Below are positions 36,423 through 45,902 of a stretch of 64,000 nt of DNA, one piece after another. Location: the NCBI GenBank assembly GCA_022181065.1, contig BQMY01000075.1, positions 1 to 64,000 of the forward strand, read 5' to 3'. The translations under genes and the position numbers were made by a program. Each line of letters begins with the position of its first letter. Position 1 is the stretch's first letter. The stretch is from Melioribacteraceae bacterium. Its GTDB lineage: Bacteria; Bacteroidota; Ignavibacteria; Ignavibacteriales; Melioribacteraceae. The notes beneath the pieces are model-generated. The model saw nothing but the letters and a program-made list of their open reading frames with translations, did not search any database and had not been told where the DNA came from.

Positions 36423-36779
36423 ATGATGAGCAGCAATACTGATAAAGCATTATTGACTTTCGCCGGACTATTACTGGGTGGTGCGATTGGAAGTTTGGCA
36501 GCGCTTATGCTTGCGCCAATGAAAGGAGAGTTACTCCGGAAAGAAATCGCTGAAGAAGCTGACGGATATATCGAACAGCTAAAAAAACAGTATAAAAAAG
36601 AGATGAAGAAAACCAGATCGGTTACCGAAGAATTAGTCGATAAAGCAGAAAAAATTCTCGAGTTATCGCGAAAAATTTCAGGTACTACCGATGAAAAAAC
36701 TTTGCTGGAAATTACCGGTGAGATAGAAGTTCTTAAAAATTCTATTGATGAAGTGAATCTCGGATTTCAAAAGAATTAA
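36423..36779 (+). CDS. YtxH-domain protein
   Basis: 118 residues. One N-terminal membrane helix (LLTFAGLLLGGAIGSLAALM) is followed immediately by LAPMKGELLRKEIAEEADGY, the YtxH (DUF/gas-vesicle-like) signature, then a coiled coil. Two ATGs (36423, 36426) follow GGAGAG. Often stress-related, function unknown. It is followed by a 1-nt gap to the DinB gene. Confidence 0.85.
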   Translation: MMSSNTDKALLTFAGLLLGGAIGSLAALMLAPMKGELLRKEIAEEADGYIEQLKKQYKKEMKKTRSVTEELVDKAEKILELSRKISGTTDEKTLLEITGEIEVLKNSIDEVNLGFQKN

Positions 36780-36780
36780 T

Positions 36781-37242
36781 ATGAAAGCAGAATTAATCGA
36801 ACTATTGAAGGGTGGATCCGCTCATGTATCGATCCTGAAGGTTTTTGAAAATGTTAAACCTGAAATCAGGAATCGGGTTGCTGAAGGTACGAAAGATGGT
36901 AAGACGTTGTGGCAGCTGCTCGAACACATGAGGATAGCCCAGGAAGATATTATTCGCTATACGTTGGATGAGGGATGGGAGTCAGCCGTTTTTCCTGATG
37001 GTTATTGGCCTCAGAGCAAAGAATGCACTGATGCCCAGTGGAATACTTCTCTCAATTCATTTAGGGGTGATCTTGAGTACCTGATCAAGTTTATCAATAG
37101 TGCTGATTTTGATTTAACTACTCTTATACCGCATGGAGAAGGACGAAGCTATTTGCGGGAGATTTTACTCGTTGCCGATCATAATGCTTATCATGCCGCA
37201 CAGGCGGTGGATATAAGAAAACGACTCGGCGACTGGAATTAA
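36781..37242 (+). CDS. DinB-family protein
   Basis: 153 residues, four-helix DinB/YfiT-like fold. His ligands are likely HMRIAQEDI near residue 49 and DHNAYHAAQAVDIRKRLGDW near the C-terminus, which has the typical H-x3-H metal pattern. Family members are metal-dependent thiol transferases or of unknown activity. It is followed by a strong terminator. Confidence 0.87.
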   Translation: MKAELIELLKGGSAHVSILKVFENVKPEIRNRVAEGTKDGKTLWQLLEHMRIAQEDIIRYTLDEGWESAVFPDGYWPQSKECTDAQWNTSLNSFRGDLEYLIKFINSADFDLTTLIPHGEGRSYLREILLVADHNAYHAAQAVDIRKRLGDWN

Positions 37243-37273
37243 TATCTCTTTTTGATCAAACTATAAGAAATTA

Positions 37274-37300
37274 AAAAGCCCTCGAACACCGAGGGCTTTT
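37274..37300. terminator. Bidirectional terminator between dinB and the T9SS gene
   Basis: AAAAGCCCTCG (37274-37284) pairs with CGAGGGCTTTT (37290-37300) around a 5-nt loop, with A/T tracts on both sides. It serves convergent genes: dinB-like on plus, T9SS cargo on minus. Confidence 0.9.
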
Positions 37301-37335
37301 GACTAAAGACTAAGGACTGTTGACTTATGATTATC
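37301..37335 (-). repeat. Degenerate heptanucleotide array next to T9SS gene stop
   Basis: On plus: GACTAAA, GACTAAG, GACTGTT, GACTTAT, GATTATC; on minus this is (AGTCNNN/Gat variants)x5. It fills the space between the terminator hairpin and the stop codon of the T9SS gene at 37340. Confidence 0.8.
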
Positions 37336-37339
37336 AACA

Positions 37340-40300
37340 CTATTTCAGGAGCATCATCTTTTTTACATCACTGAAATTTCCGGCATTGATACGATAAATA
37401 TAAACACCTGAAGATAAATCCGCAGCGTTAAAATTCACGGTGTGGTAACCGGCGTCAAATTCACCACTTATAATATTTCTTACCTGCTCACCCAACGCAT
37501 TGTAAATTGTAATTGTAACATTTTGTTTTTCAGGCAGACTGAATTTTATTGTGGTAGCAGGATTAAACGGATTCGGGTAGTTCTGTTCAAGGGCAAAATT
37601 TGCCGGTATTTCAACTGAGCTGACAACAAGCGAGCTAATGTTCTCATTATCTATTGTTACACTTTCACCATCTCTTACCAGACTATTAACAAACCTTCCA
37701 CCGAACGGGTCAGATAATTTAACATCGCTCCCTGCTGCTGAAACCCTGATTGGGAACTCAACAGATGAAAGTTTTATTGAATTACTGATTTGATCTGAAA
37801 TAAAAGTATCATCTTCAAATCTCACATCCGCGATACCAACAGGAGGAGCAGGTGGCAGCTGTTTGTTTTCGCTATAGATCCCATCGGCAAGATAAAGTGT
37901 AAATATTTTGCCCGAAGCGTCGTTTACGACTAATCTGTTTTGAGGAAGTTCCCGAGTTTTATATTCACGTTTTGCAGGCATATATTCAGGCATATACAAT
38001 TTTCCGGCTTCCGATGATTTTACCCAATACCCGATACAAGCATGCAGTTCCTCAGCGGGGAAGTAGGTTTCATTAAAACCGAAAAAGGCAGATTGGATAA
38101 TTCCGGCTGGTTCGGTGTACATCATTTCTGCTGCTACATCGTAATGGTGAACGCCTATCAGATTCCAGCCTTCCTCTAGCATAACGTAATCTTCCATCAT
38201 CAGGCTGCCCGTCATTTCAACATAATATGACTGGTCGAACTTAACCCAGTAACCTTCACCCATACCGAGTTCATCAGCCATAAAGTAGCCATCGTCGTAG
38301 CCAAAGAATTCGGTTACGGCATGCTGGAAAACAGAATTGCCGCTCATATCTTCGAGAACCATCGGAACTGAAACAATATTCCAGCCGCTCGCTACGGGCA
38401 TTGCCATTGTAGCAATCAGAGATTTCTGTATCTGCAGCTGACTTATTGCGGGATTATCAATTACCACCATATTGGTTTCAGTCATATCCACATTGATCAT
38501 AGTACCGGTGAAAGCATCCATTAACTGTAAACCAATACCATCGGGAATAGCTGACGTATCCCACTCAACTGTTACAGGATAGCTGTTGGTTTCAGCCTGT
38601 ATGTTCAATTTCCATCCATTTTCAGGATTGGAAGAACTTCTGTAATCTTTCCATGAATATTCTACGGGATTAACCGGAAGTACCATTCTGGCATCGAATA
38701 TTCCAAGAGGAGGCATGGGAGGAAGTGTGTTTTCGCCTAATGCCACATCAATAGAATCTGTTGCTGAAGGTGCTTCCCCTATATTTAACATCTGTTCATT
38801 ATCGGTGGTATTATATACGTTAAAAGGCAGATCCCAGGATAATTGACCATTACCTGATATCGGTTCGTTTGTGATAAACGTGATTGACCATGCGTGAAGA
38901 ATACCCTCATCAGCACTATAATCATCAAAAATGTAAAGATTCCACTCGCCATTGGCTGGTTTATTCATGAAATTAACAAGCTCTTCTTCAGGGTACCAGG
39001 TACCTGTGAACGGTGCTTGAGCTCCCTGAATCGGCATTGTCGCGTCATCGTCAAGGATCATGTTGATTACATCGTTACCGGAGCCCCCGTTGTCTGTAGA
39101 AAGTTCTACCATAACTTCATCGGGGGATTGCAGAAAGATATCAAGGTCAGAAACGAATGTATGTGTGAGGGTATCAATACTAACAATAATTTTCTCAATC
39201 TGAGCGTTGGTTTCCGGAATTGTTACCGGCACAACAAGAGGAGTCATATTATTATCCGGTATCTCAAGATTCAGGTTGTTGAACTGAAAGGTAGTAACAT
39301 AAACATCTACACCAACCTGAACTGAAACACCATATTCCGACATAAAATCATCATCAAAAACCGCGACTGTCATTTCAAATATCCCGGAAGGCGGGTTATG
39401 CCAGATAAAACTGTTGCTGTTTCCGAAAGAGGCGCCAACCATTTCTCCATCCGCATAGATATAGGCAGAGTCAACTTCAATTGGTTCATCGTAAATATTT
39501 AATGTTGGATTTTCCCATGAGACACTAACCAGATCGGCAGATTCATTCCATACTGCCATGATATTTTCCGGCGCAAGAGGGGCAGGTTCAATTCTGGTGG
39601 AGAATCTCCACAGAGGTCCTCTTGTACTGTCGGTAGCGTCGAACTCAACAATTCGCCAGTAATATGTAGATGAGTAGTCAATATCATCGGCATGATAATC
39701 TGAATAAAGCATCATACCACTTGAACCATCCGCTACAAGCGCATTCGGGCTGAATCCTGCTACTTCATTTAAGCTGGTACCGAAATAAACTTTGTTATAT
39801 ACAGCACCCGCGGGATTTTCCCACATAATTGTCGGATTGTTTTCAATACTAATATTTTGCGCATATGGTTCGGGCATCGGGGAGGTAGCGATTCCCGGTC
39901 CGGCTTGAGGTGCAGTTGAGCCAATGTCGTACCCAAATAAATGGTCTTGGGGAGATCCTGCCATTGTTCCGCCGAGAAGTACCAGTCCATCAATTGCCGA
40001 AGTGGTAAGGAATAGATCCTGACCTATTCTGTAGCTTTCGCCAACACCGATATCGTCAGTAATGGTATGTGAAAAAGAAGTTAAACTTTGTGTGTTAAGG
40101 TTAATTTGTCTGATATATTGCGGAGTATTCCAGGAGTTGTTAAAATCCATAACCCATAAAAACGGACCACCATCTGTAACGTTGTCATAAGCGAGCCCGT
40201 AAATATTCAAGGGGTATATATCATTATAGTCAATTTCGTCAAGAACATAACCTTGTCTGTCGATCTGTACAATATCATGATCCCACATGGTAACCCAGAA

Positions 40301-40801
40301 ACCTCCCGAGCCATTATCCGCGTCAGGGTCAAATGCCAGCGATGCCAGCGCAAAGTTTACAGCAGGATTTATTGTACCTGCAAGAGTACGGGTATGAGGG
40401 TCAATTTTATAGATATAATAATTACAAACAACTGCATAAACATAGTCAAGGTCGCTGGTCATACCGGTAATATAATTGACACCACTCACAGTAAATGAAT
40501 CGAGAACAACTCCATCAGCTGAAAATTCATAAATGTATCCGTTTCCCGCATCGGAAGCCCACATGGTGCCGGTTGCTTCCACAAAAGTTCCTCCCTGATA
40601 GCCACCGATAGAATTAACGGGTCCGAACGGATAGTCGAATATCAAACTCCAGTCGTCATTATTTTCAATAGGAGAAAATAATTCAGGTCGTTTCTCATCT
40701 CGTTCATGGGGTTGCGTTATTGAATTAAAAATGACCTTGTTCTGTGCGCTCAAAAATGAGGTTAAGAGAAATACCAATAAAAGTATTTTTTGTTTATGCA
40801 T
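37340..40801 (-). CDS. Large T9SS-secreted protein with propeller-like N-terminus and P-domain, tandem paralogue A
   Basis: 1,153 residues from ATG 40801, chosen because AGGAG precedes it and a signal peptide follows (MHKQKILLLVFLLTSFLSAQ); the frame remains open upstream through unrelated repeat sequence. Order: beta-propeller-like region (~45-330), fibronectin-III-like (~420-500), proprotein-convertase P-domain (~535-670, containing VIVSIDTLTHTFVSDLDIFL in part and NGEWNLYIFDDYSADEG), two GWN(I/L)-type repeats each with GYWVK (~840-980), an Ig-like part, and the T9SS domain (NYPNPFNPATTIKFSLPEKQ to KKMMLLK). No catalytic motif was found; a role in surface adhesion or substrate binding is possible. 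The neighbour upstream is its paralogue. Confidence 0.82.
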   Translation of the reverse strand: MHKQKILLLVFLLTSFLSAQNKVIFNSITQPHERDEKRPELFSPIENNDDWSLIFDYPFGPVNSIGGYQGGTFVEATGTMWASDAGNGYIYEFSADGVVLDSFTVSGVNYITGMTSDLDYVYAVVCNYYIYKIDPHTRTLAGTINPAVNFALASLAFDPDADNGSGGFWVTMWDHDIVQIDRQGYVLDEIDYNDIYPLNIYGLAYDNVTDGGPFLWVMDFNNSWNTPQYIRQINLNTQSLTSFSHTITDDIGVGESYRIGQDLFLTTSAIDGLVLLGGTMAGSPQDHLFGYDIGSTAPQAGPGIATSPMPEPYAQNISIENNPTIMWENPAGAVYNKVYFGTSLNEVAGFSPNALVADGSSGMMLYSDYHADDIDYSSTYYWRIVEFDATDSTRGPLWRFSTRIEPAPLAPENIMAVWNESADLVSVSWENPTLNIYDEPIEVDSAYIYADGEMVGASFGNSNSFIWHNPPSGIFEMTVAVFDDDFMSEYGVSVQVGVDVYVTTFQFNNLNLEIPDNNMTPLVVPVTIPETNAQIEKIIVSIDTLTHTFVSDLDIFLQSPDEVMVELSTDNGGSGNDVINMILDDDATMPIQGAQAPFTGTWYPEEELVNFMNKPANGEWNLYIFDDYSADEGILHAWSITFITNEPISGNGQLSWDLPFNVYNTTDNEQMLNIGEAPSATDSIDVALGENTLPPMPPLGIFDARMVLPVNPVEYSWKDYRSSSNPENGWKLNIQAETNSYPVTVEWDTSAIPDGIGLQLMDAFTGTMINVDMTETNMVVIDNPAISQLQIQKSLIATMAMPVASGWNIVSVPMVLEDMSGNSVFQHAVTEFFGYDDGYFMADELGMGEGYWVKFDQSYYVEMTGSLMMEDYVMLEEGWNLIGVHHYDVAAEMMYTEPAGIIQSAFFGFNETYFPAEELHACIGYWVKSSEAGKLYMPEYMPAKREYKTRELPQNRLVVNDASGKIFTLYLADGIYSENKQLPPAPPVGIADVRFEDDTFISDQISNSIKLSSVEFPIRVSAAGSDVKLSDPFGGRFVNSLVRDGESVTIDNENISSLVVSSVEIPANFALEQNYPNPFNPATTIKFSLPEKQNVTITIYNALGEQVRNIISGEFDAGYHTVNFNAADLSSGVYIYRINAGNFSDVKKMMLLK

Positions 40802-40940
40802 TAAAATCTCCTGGCTATTTATACTTAAATAATCAATACGGAACAAAAGTAACGTCTCTAAAATGGATAATCCATCCCAAAATTTTAACAGAGAGAAAGG
40901 TTTAGGAATTGGAACTATTAAGGAGAATCTGTTAAAAAGA

Positions 40941-40964
40941 AAAGCCACTGAGATCGGTGGCTTT
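40941..40964 (-). terminator. Hairpin upstream of paralogue A / downstream of paralogue B
   Basis: AAAGCCAC pairs with GTGGCTTT around an 8-nt loop that can partly pair itself, with A and T tracts on each side. It lies ~270 bp beyond the paralogue B stop and could prevent read-through into paralogue A. Confidence 0.6.
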
Positions 40965-41205
40965 TGACTAAAGACTATACAAGGATTACAATCCCTGTTA
41001 TAGTTAACTTTTTCAACATTGCCCGGCTCTTCACCGTTTCGCGGGGCACGCGAACCACTGGAACCTGATTTTATCAATCCCTTTAAATTAAAGAGGGATG
41101 GTCAGTGACCATCCCCTACATTGAATTTTGTTTCTTTCGAGTAAAGACGCCATATGGTTCGAGAGCCTCACCAGCCTAATGGCGTCTCCACAGTCAAGTA
41201 TCCAA

Positions 41206-41233
41206 TACTGTTTACTTAGTACTCAGCACTAAA
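41206..41233 (-). repeat. Degenerate heptanucleotide array abutting T9SS gene stop
   Basis: On plus: TACTGTT, TACTTAG, TACTCAG, CACTAAA; on minus (AGTNNNN)x4. The last heptad ends one base before the stop codon of the paralogue B gene (41234). Confidence 0.78.
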
Positions 41234-44200
41234 TTATTTCAGCAGCATCATTTTCTTTACATCGTTGAAATTACCTGCTGATATTCTGTAAATATAAACT
41301 CCTGATGACAAGTTCGACGCATTAAAATTAAGGGTATGGTACCCTGCATCAAATTCCGCGTTAACAATCTCGTCAACCAATTCGCCCAGAGTATTGTAGA
41401 TACTGATATTTACATTTTCCTTCGCAGGCAGACTGAATTTTATAGTTGTAGCAGGATTAAATGGATTCGGGTAATTCTGCTCAAGAGAGTAACTTGCCGG
41501 AATTTCCACACTACTGACCTGCAATGAGTTTATTCGCGAATCAGAAAGTGTTACAGATTCACCATCTCTAATTGTTGAATAAAATAATCCACCGGTGACA
41601 GCATCTTTTAAGGTGATATCATTTCCTGATAAACTTATTGTTATCGGGTACGTTAAATCCTTGATGCTGATCATATTATTTTCAGAGTCGGAGATAAATG
41701 TATCATCGCTAAACCTTACATCACCAGCACCCGCAGGTGGAAGAGGTGGTAATTCTCTGCTTCCGGCGTAACCTTCCGATGATAAGTATAATGTGTAATT
41801 TTTACCAAGTGCGTCGGTTAAAACCAGTTTTTCAGATAGAAGTTCTTTTCTTGTCTCTTCTTTCTTTGCGACGCTTGCAGGTGGAAGATGCACTATACCC
41901 GGAGAAGTGGTCTTTACCCAGTATCCTTTTGCGGCTCCCAGCTGTTCAGCAGTGTAATAACCATTATCATATCCGAAAAATTGAGTCGCGATAATTCCTT
42001 CCGGTTCTGATGTGATATCTTCAACATTTACATTGTAATGATGAACTCCAACCAGATTCCAACCTTCGTTAACTTCGATGTGGTTATCGGTTATCAGGTT
42101 ACCGGTCATCCCGACTGTGTGATAGATTTCGAACTGAACCCAATACCCGTTTCCAACATCAAGCATATCGGCTGCATAATATCCGTCATCAAATCCGAAC
42201 ATCTGCGAGGTTGCGTTCTGGAATACTGAAAGAGGAGCCATGTTATCCAGCATCATAGGCATTGCCACAAGATTCCATCCGCCATAGACCGGCATTGACA
42301 TAGTGGAAATGGTTGATTTTTGAATATGAAGTTCTGTTATTGCGGGATTGTCAATTGTAATACTGTTGGTTTCACGCATTTCAAAACTGAAAATATCTCC
42401 GGTGAAGCCATCAGTAAGATATAATTCAATATCTTCAGGAATACTTAAAGTATCCCAGCTGATTGTTACAGGGAAAGTTTCAGCAGGAGACTGAAGCTTA
42501 ATCACCCAGAGATTGTCTGTAATATCAGATGATCTGTAGTCTTTCCACGAAAACTCTGCCGGATCAGTTGGAAGTTGTAATCTTACGTCAAACAGATCGA
42601 AAGGAGGCAATGGTGGCAAAATTCTCTCACCAAGATATAAATCAATTGAATCAGTTGCACCAACAGATTCCCCAATACTTATAGTTCTGTTACCATCAAG
42701 ATTATTGTTCACACTGATGGGTAATTCCCAGTCGAGCTGTTCGTTCCCCGGAAGAGGGAAGTTAGTAATAAGAGTAAGTGTCCATGCCTGAAGAGTACCC
42801 TGATCCATTCCGAAATCATCGAGGAAAATGAGTTCCCAATCACCGGAAGCCGACTGATTGTTAAATGATGGTAATGGTTGTTGAGGATACCATTGACCGG
42901 TCATTGGAGCGTGTGCGCCGTGAATCGGTAATTCAGCGTCATCGTCAAAGACAGCGTTGAAAATATCATCGCCTGAGCCACCATTCCCTGCAGAGAGCAG
43001 TACCTCAGTACCATTGGGTGAACGGAGAGTAATATGCAGATCACCAACCCAGGTATGGAAAACTGTATCCACAGAGACTATTACTTTCTCAACTATTGCC
43101 TGAGATTCTGGTATATTTAACGTCGAGATCAGGGGAGTAACACCGTGATCATCCGGAATAATTAAATTTAAGTTATTGAGTGAGAAAGAGTTATAATAAA
43201 CATCAACTCCCACCATTGGTCCAACGGCTGTTTCTGAAGCGAAATCGTTATCATACACAATTATTGTTATTTCAAAAATGCCGGAAGGCGGATTATTCCA
43301 GACAAACATCGATTCGGCACCAAATGTTTTACCTGCCAAATCACCGTCAGCGTATATATATGCGGAATCAACCTCTATTGGTTCGTCATAAATATTTAAA
43401 GTTGGATTATCCCAGTTAACTGACACGATATCATTCTGTTCATCCCACTCTGCCATGATGTTTTGAGCAGTCAGGGGCGCGGGCTCGGTTCTGGTAGTAA
43501 ATCTCCATACTCTGCCTCTGGAGCTGTCAGAACCTTCATATTCCACAACTCGCCAGTAGTAATTGGTAGAGTATTCCAAAGTTCCATGGTCATCATAGCT
43601 GGAATACAGCATTGAGGGTGTTCCATCTGCCACCAGAGCATTGGGGCTGTAGCTGGCAACTTCGTTCAGGTTTTTACTGAAATAAACTTTGTTATATTCG
43701 GCAGTTGATGGATTTGTCCAGGAGATAGTAGGCTGGTTATCTATCGGTATGTCAGCCTCATAAGCTGTTGGTTGCGGAAAAGTTGCGTTTCCCGGACCAT
43801 TCTGTGGGGAAGAAGAACCAATATCATAACCAAAAAGATGATTTAGAGGAAAACCTGTAACGGTACCACCCAAAACAATAGTTCCATCATATAAATCAGT
43901 GGTTATGAAGAGGTCTTCGCCTATGGTATAATATTCGTTTATCGCAATATCTTCTGTGATAGTATAAGCTACACCGGTTGGCATTTTTGTATTAATGTCA
44001 ATCTGTCTGACATTTTGAGGAGTATTGTATGAATGCCCGATATCCATAACCCACAAATATGGTCCACCTTCAGAATAGTTGTCAAAGGCGATTCCATAAA
44101 TGCTAAATGGTGACAAATTTGACCAGGGTATAGTATCAAGGATTTCACCTTGTCGATTAACAAGCACCAAATCCTGATGCCAAATATTTAACCAGAAACC

Positions 44201-44698
44201 TCCGTTACCATTGTCCGCACCAGGATCAAAGGTGACAGAAACCGCTGTGTAAAGCATTTCCGGAACAATTGTGTTCACCAAAGTTTTAGATACAGGATCA
44301 ATTTCAAGAATATACTGGTTGTAAGTAACGGCGTAAACATGTTCACCATCACTGGTCATACTGGTTATATACTGGACACCATCTATTGAAAATGTGCTGA
44401 TTAAAGTTCCGTCAGGGGAAATTTCATAAATTTCATTAGTGTGACCAACGGAAACCCAGAAAGTTGATGAAGGCTCAACGTATGTCGCACCGTAATACCC
44501 GCCGTAAAAAGTAGAATCTCCGAAAGGAAGGTCGAACAGAAGACTCCAGTCAGGAGTTTCTTCGCGTGTTAATTCGGCTGCTTTAGGTTTATCTTCTACT
44601 TCCCTTGGCAGATCTAAAGGTAAAAACTCTTTTCGTTCCTGGGCGAAAAGAGTTACAGATACGAAAAAAAGAATTGAAAAAATCAGTTTGTTACTCAT
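41234..44698 (-). CDS. Large T9SS-secreted protein with P-domain, tandem paralogue B
   Basis: 1,154 residues with signal peptide (MSNKLIFSILFFVSVTLFAQ). It aligns with paralogue A along its whole length: the same propeller-like region (DWSLLFDLPFGDSTFYGGYY), fibronectin-III-like part, P-domain (SASGDWELIFLDDFGMDQGT), LPPLPP motifs, GWNLV repeats (GGWNLVAMPMMLDNM, EGWNLVGVHHYNV) and a near-identical T9SS tail. AAAGGAGCACGGG precedes the ATG. The equal length and domain order show a whole-gene tandem duplication followed by divergence, strongest in the middle. Function not assignable; export to the cell surface is very likely. Confidence 0.83.
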   Translation of the reverse strand: MSNKLIFSILFFVSVTLFAQERKEFLPLDLPREVEDKPKAAELTREETPDWSLLFDLPFGDSTFYGGYYGATYVEPSSTFWVSVGHTNEIYEISPDGTLISTFSIDGVQYITSMTSDGEHVYAVTYNQYILEIDPVSKTLVNTIVPEMLYTAVSVTFDPGADNGNGGFWLNIWHQDLVLVNRQGEILDTIPWSNLSPFSIYGIAFDNYSEGGPYLWVMDIGHSYNTPQNVRQIDINTKMPTGVAYTITEDIAINEYYTIGEDLFITTDLYDGTIVLGGTVTGFPLNHLFGYDIGSSSPQNGPGNATFPQPTAYEADIPIDNQPTISWTNPSTAEYNKVYFSKNLNEVASYSPNALVADGTPSMLYSSYDDHGTLEYSTNYYWRVVEYEGSDSSRGRVWRFTTRTEPAPLTAQNIMAEWDEQNDIVSVNWDNPTLNIYDEPIEVDSAYIYADGDLAGKTFGAESMFVWNNPPSGIFEITIIVYDNDFASETAVGPMVGVDVYYNSFSLNNLNLIIPDDHGVTPLISTLNIPESQAIVEKVIVSVDTVFHTWVGDLHITLRSPNGTEVLLSAGNGGSGDDIFNAVFDDDAELPIHGAHAPMTGQWYPQQPLPSFNNQSASGDWELIFLDDFGMDQGTLQAWTLTLITNFPLPGNEQLDWELPISVNNNLDGNRTISIGESVGATDSIDLYLGERILPPLPPFDLFDVRLQLPTDPAEFSWKDYRSSDITDNLWVIKLQSPAETFPVTISWDTLSIPEDIELYLTDGFTGDIFSFEMRETNSITIDNPAITELHIQKSTISTMSMPVYGGWNLVAMPMMLDNMAPLSVFQNATSQMFGFDDGYYAADMLDVGNGYWVQFEIYHTVGMTGNLITDNHIEVNEGWNLVGVHHYNVNVEDITSEPEGIIATQFFGYDNGYYTAEQLGAAKGYWVKTTSPGIVHLPPASVAKKEETRKELLSEKLVLTDALGKNYTLYLSSEGYAGSRELPPLPPAGAGDVRFSDDTFISDSENNMISIKDLTYPITISLSGNDITLKDAVTGGLFYSTIRDGESVTLSDSRINSLQVSSVEIPASYSLEQNYPNPFNPATTIKFSLPAKENVNISIYNTLGELVDEIVNAEFDAGYHTLNFNASNLSSGVYIYRISAGNFNDVKKMMLLK

Positions 44699-44830
44699 CC
44701 CGTGCTCCTTTATAATTTAAGGTTCAATAATCGGAACACGGGTCTTTTTATTTCGGTTCCCAATAATCCATAATAAATTTAATATTTATAAAAAAACTCA
44801 AACCGGTCTAACTTGTTGAAAATAAATAAG

Positions 44831-44870
44831 TTAACACTCTCGAATCCGTTACGTGATTCGAGAGTGTTAA
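44831..44870 (-). terminator. Terminator of the SDR oxidoreductase gene
   Basis: A perfect 16-bp stem, TTAACACTCTCGAATC (44831-44846) with GATTCGAGAGTGTTAA (44855-44870), sits 13 bp beyond the SDR stop on the minus strand. Confidence 0.85.
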
Positions 44871-44883
44871 AAATATTTTTATA

Positions 44884-45753
44884 TCAATTTAAGAAATAGC
44901 TTTTTGCGGATTCTAAAAATCCCGCCAAATCAATGGGGTTTCTTCCTGTAATTTTCTTGAAGTCATCGGTTGAAAAATCATATTCATTATCTTCTATCGC
45001 ATCAAAAGATGAGGCCAATCCTTCCGCGAGAAATTGAGGGAAGCCCATACCGGAATAAACTTTTTCAATCGCTTTGGTTGAGACAAGATTTAGTGTTACG
45101 GTTCTTCCCAATATTTTTGACAAGATCTCGGCAATATCCAGATAGGAGTATAATTTGTTATTTGCCAGTTCCAAAGATTGATTAACATATTTATCACTTA
45201 ATACCACAGCAGCGATTGCAGCGGCTATTTCAAAACGGGGAATATATCCAACTTTCCCGTTTGCGGAGGCTGTTGTTATTTTTCCTGTTTTGGCAGCTTC
45301 TTGAGCTGAACCGATAAGAAGATCAGCATAAAGCGCGTTTCTTAGAAAAGTATAATTTAATCCACTCTCCCTGATCAATTTTTCGGTTGCGGTATGAGCG
45401 AAGGTAAAAGAAAATTTAGTCTCCGGTACCGGATTGGAAAAGCTTGTATAGTAAACTTGTTTTACTCCACTTTCAGCAGCAGCCTCAACAACATTTTGGT
45501 GTTGTTTTATTCTTGTTTCGGTATCCGCGTTTCCCGAGATGAATACTAATTTATCAACTCCGTTAAATGCTTGCAGAAGAGAATTTTTGTCATCATAACT
45601 TGCTTCGACAATTTCCAGGTTCAATGAAGCCAGGTCTTCTGCCTTCTTCTTGTCCCTTATCATTGCGGTTATTTTTGTATCAGGATTTTGTTTTTGAAGT
45701 TCGTTTAAGATTGCTTTACCCAGGTTGCCTGTTGCGCCTGTTACGAGTATCAT
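44884..45753 (-). CDS. NAD(P)H-binding SDR-family oxidoreductase (NmrA/QOR2-like)
   Basis: 289 residues from the ATG preceded by GGAGAAAAT; the frame extends ~29 codons further through promoter sequence and was trimmed. MILVTGATGNLGKAILNELQ is the atypical-SDR Rossmann motif, and YYTSFSNP, then TEKLIRESGLNYTFLRNALY, match the QOR2/NmrA-like quinone reductase subgroup. It is divergent from an HxlR regulator, the usual arrangement for redox- or electrophile-inducible quinone reductases. Confidence 0.88.
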   Translation of the reverse strand: MILVTGATGNLGKAILNELQKQNPDTKITAMIRDKKKAEDLASLNLEIVEASYDDKNSLLQAFNGVDKLVFISGNADTETRIKQHQNVVEAAAESGVKQVYYTSFSNPVPETKFSFTFAHTATEKLIRESGLNYTFLRNALYADLLIGSAQEAAKTGKITTASANGKVGYIPRFEIAAAIAAVVLSDKYVNQSLELANNKLYSYLDIAEILSKILGRTVTLNLVSTKAIEKVYSGMGFPQFLAEGLASSFDAIEDNEYDFSTDDFKKITGRNPIDLAGFLESAKSYFLN

Positions 45754-45852
45754 ATTTTCTCCATTGATAATTATTTTATATTTAGTTACTTTTATAAACC
45801 AAATATAAATTAGAGATTTTTGCCAAGCAAGACGGTACAAAGTTGTTACCAG

Positions 45853-45868
45853 GTTACATCAATGTAAC
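45853..45868. promoter_or_regulatory. Palindromic operator candidate between SDR and hxlR genes
   Basis: GTTACAT-CA-ATGTAAC is a perfect 7-bp inverted repeat 34 bp before the hxlR ATG, with a further half-site-like AAAGTTGTTAC just upstream. Its position in the divergent promoter region fits autoregulation and control of the SDR gene by the HxlR protein. Confidence 0.5.
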
Positions 45869-45902
45869 TTTTGTCAAAAAAAAGAGTGAAGTGAAGAAAT
45901 AA

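Larger units (their letters stand above)
40802..41233. other. 432-bp spacer between tandem T9SS paralogues
   Basis: No gene. It holds the leader of paralogue A, a hairpin (40941-40964), two GACTNNN heptads at 40966-40979, and a repeat-like stretch (CCCGGCTCTTCACCGTTTCG, GGGATGGTCAGTGACCATCC at about 41095-41114). GACGCCAT and ATGGCGTC pair across 41148-41187, and a heptad array abuts the stop of paralogue B. Confidence 0.6.

Noticed and set aside
40802-41077. 92-residue N-terminal extension of the T9SS paralogue A
   Set aside because: The extension reads through a terminator hairpin and repeat DNA; the ATG at 40801 has an AGGAG SD and a signal peptide.
45754-45840. 29-residue N-terminal extension of the SDR protein
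   Set aside because: It covers the divergent promoter region and precedes a good SD-ATG; the Rossmann motif begins at the second Met.
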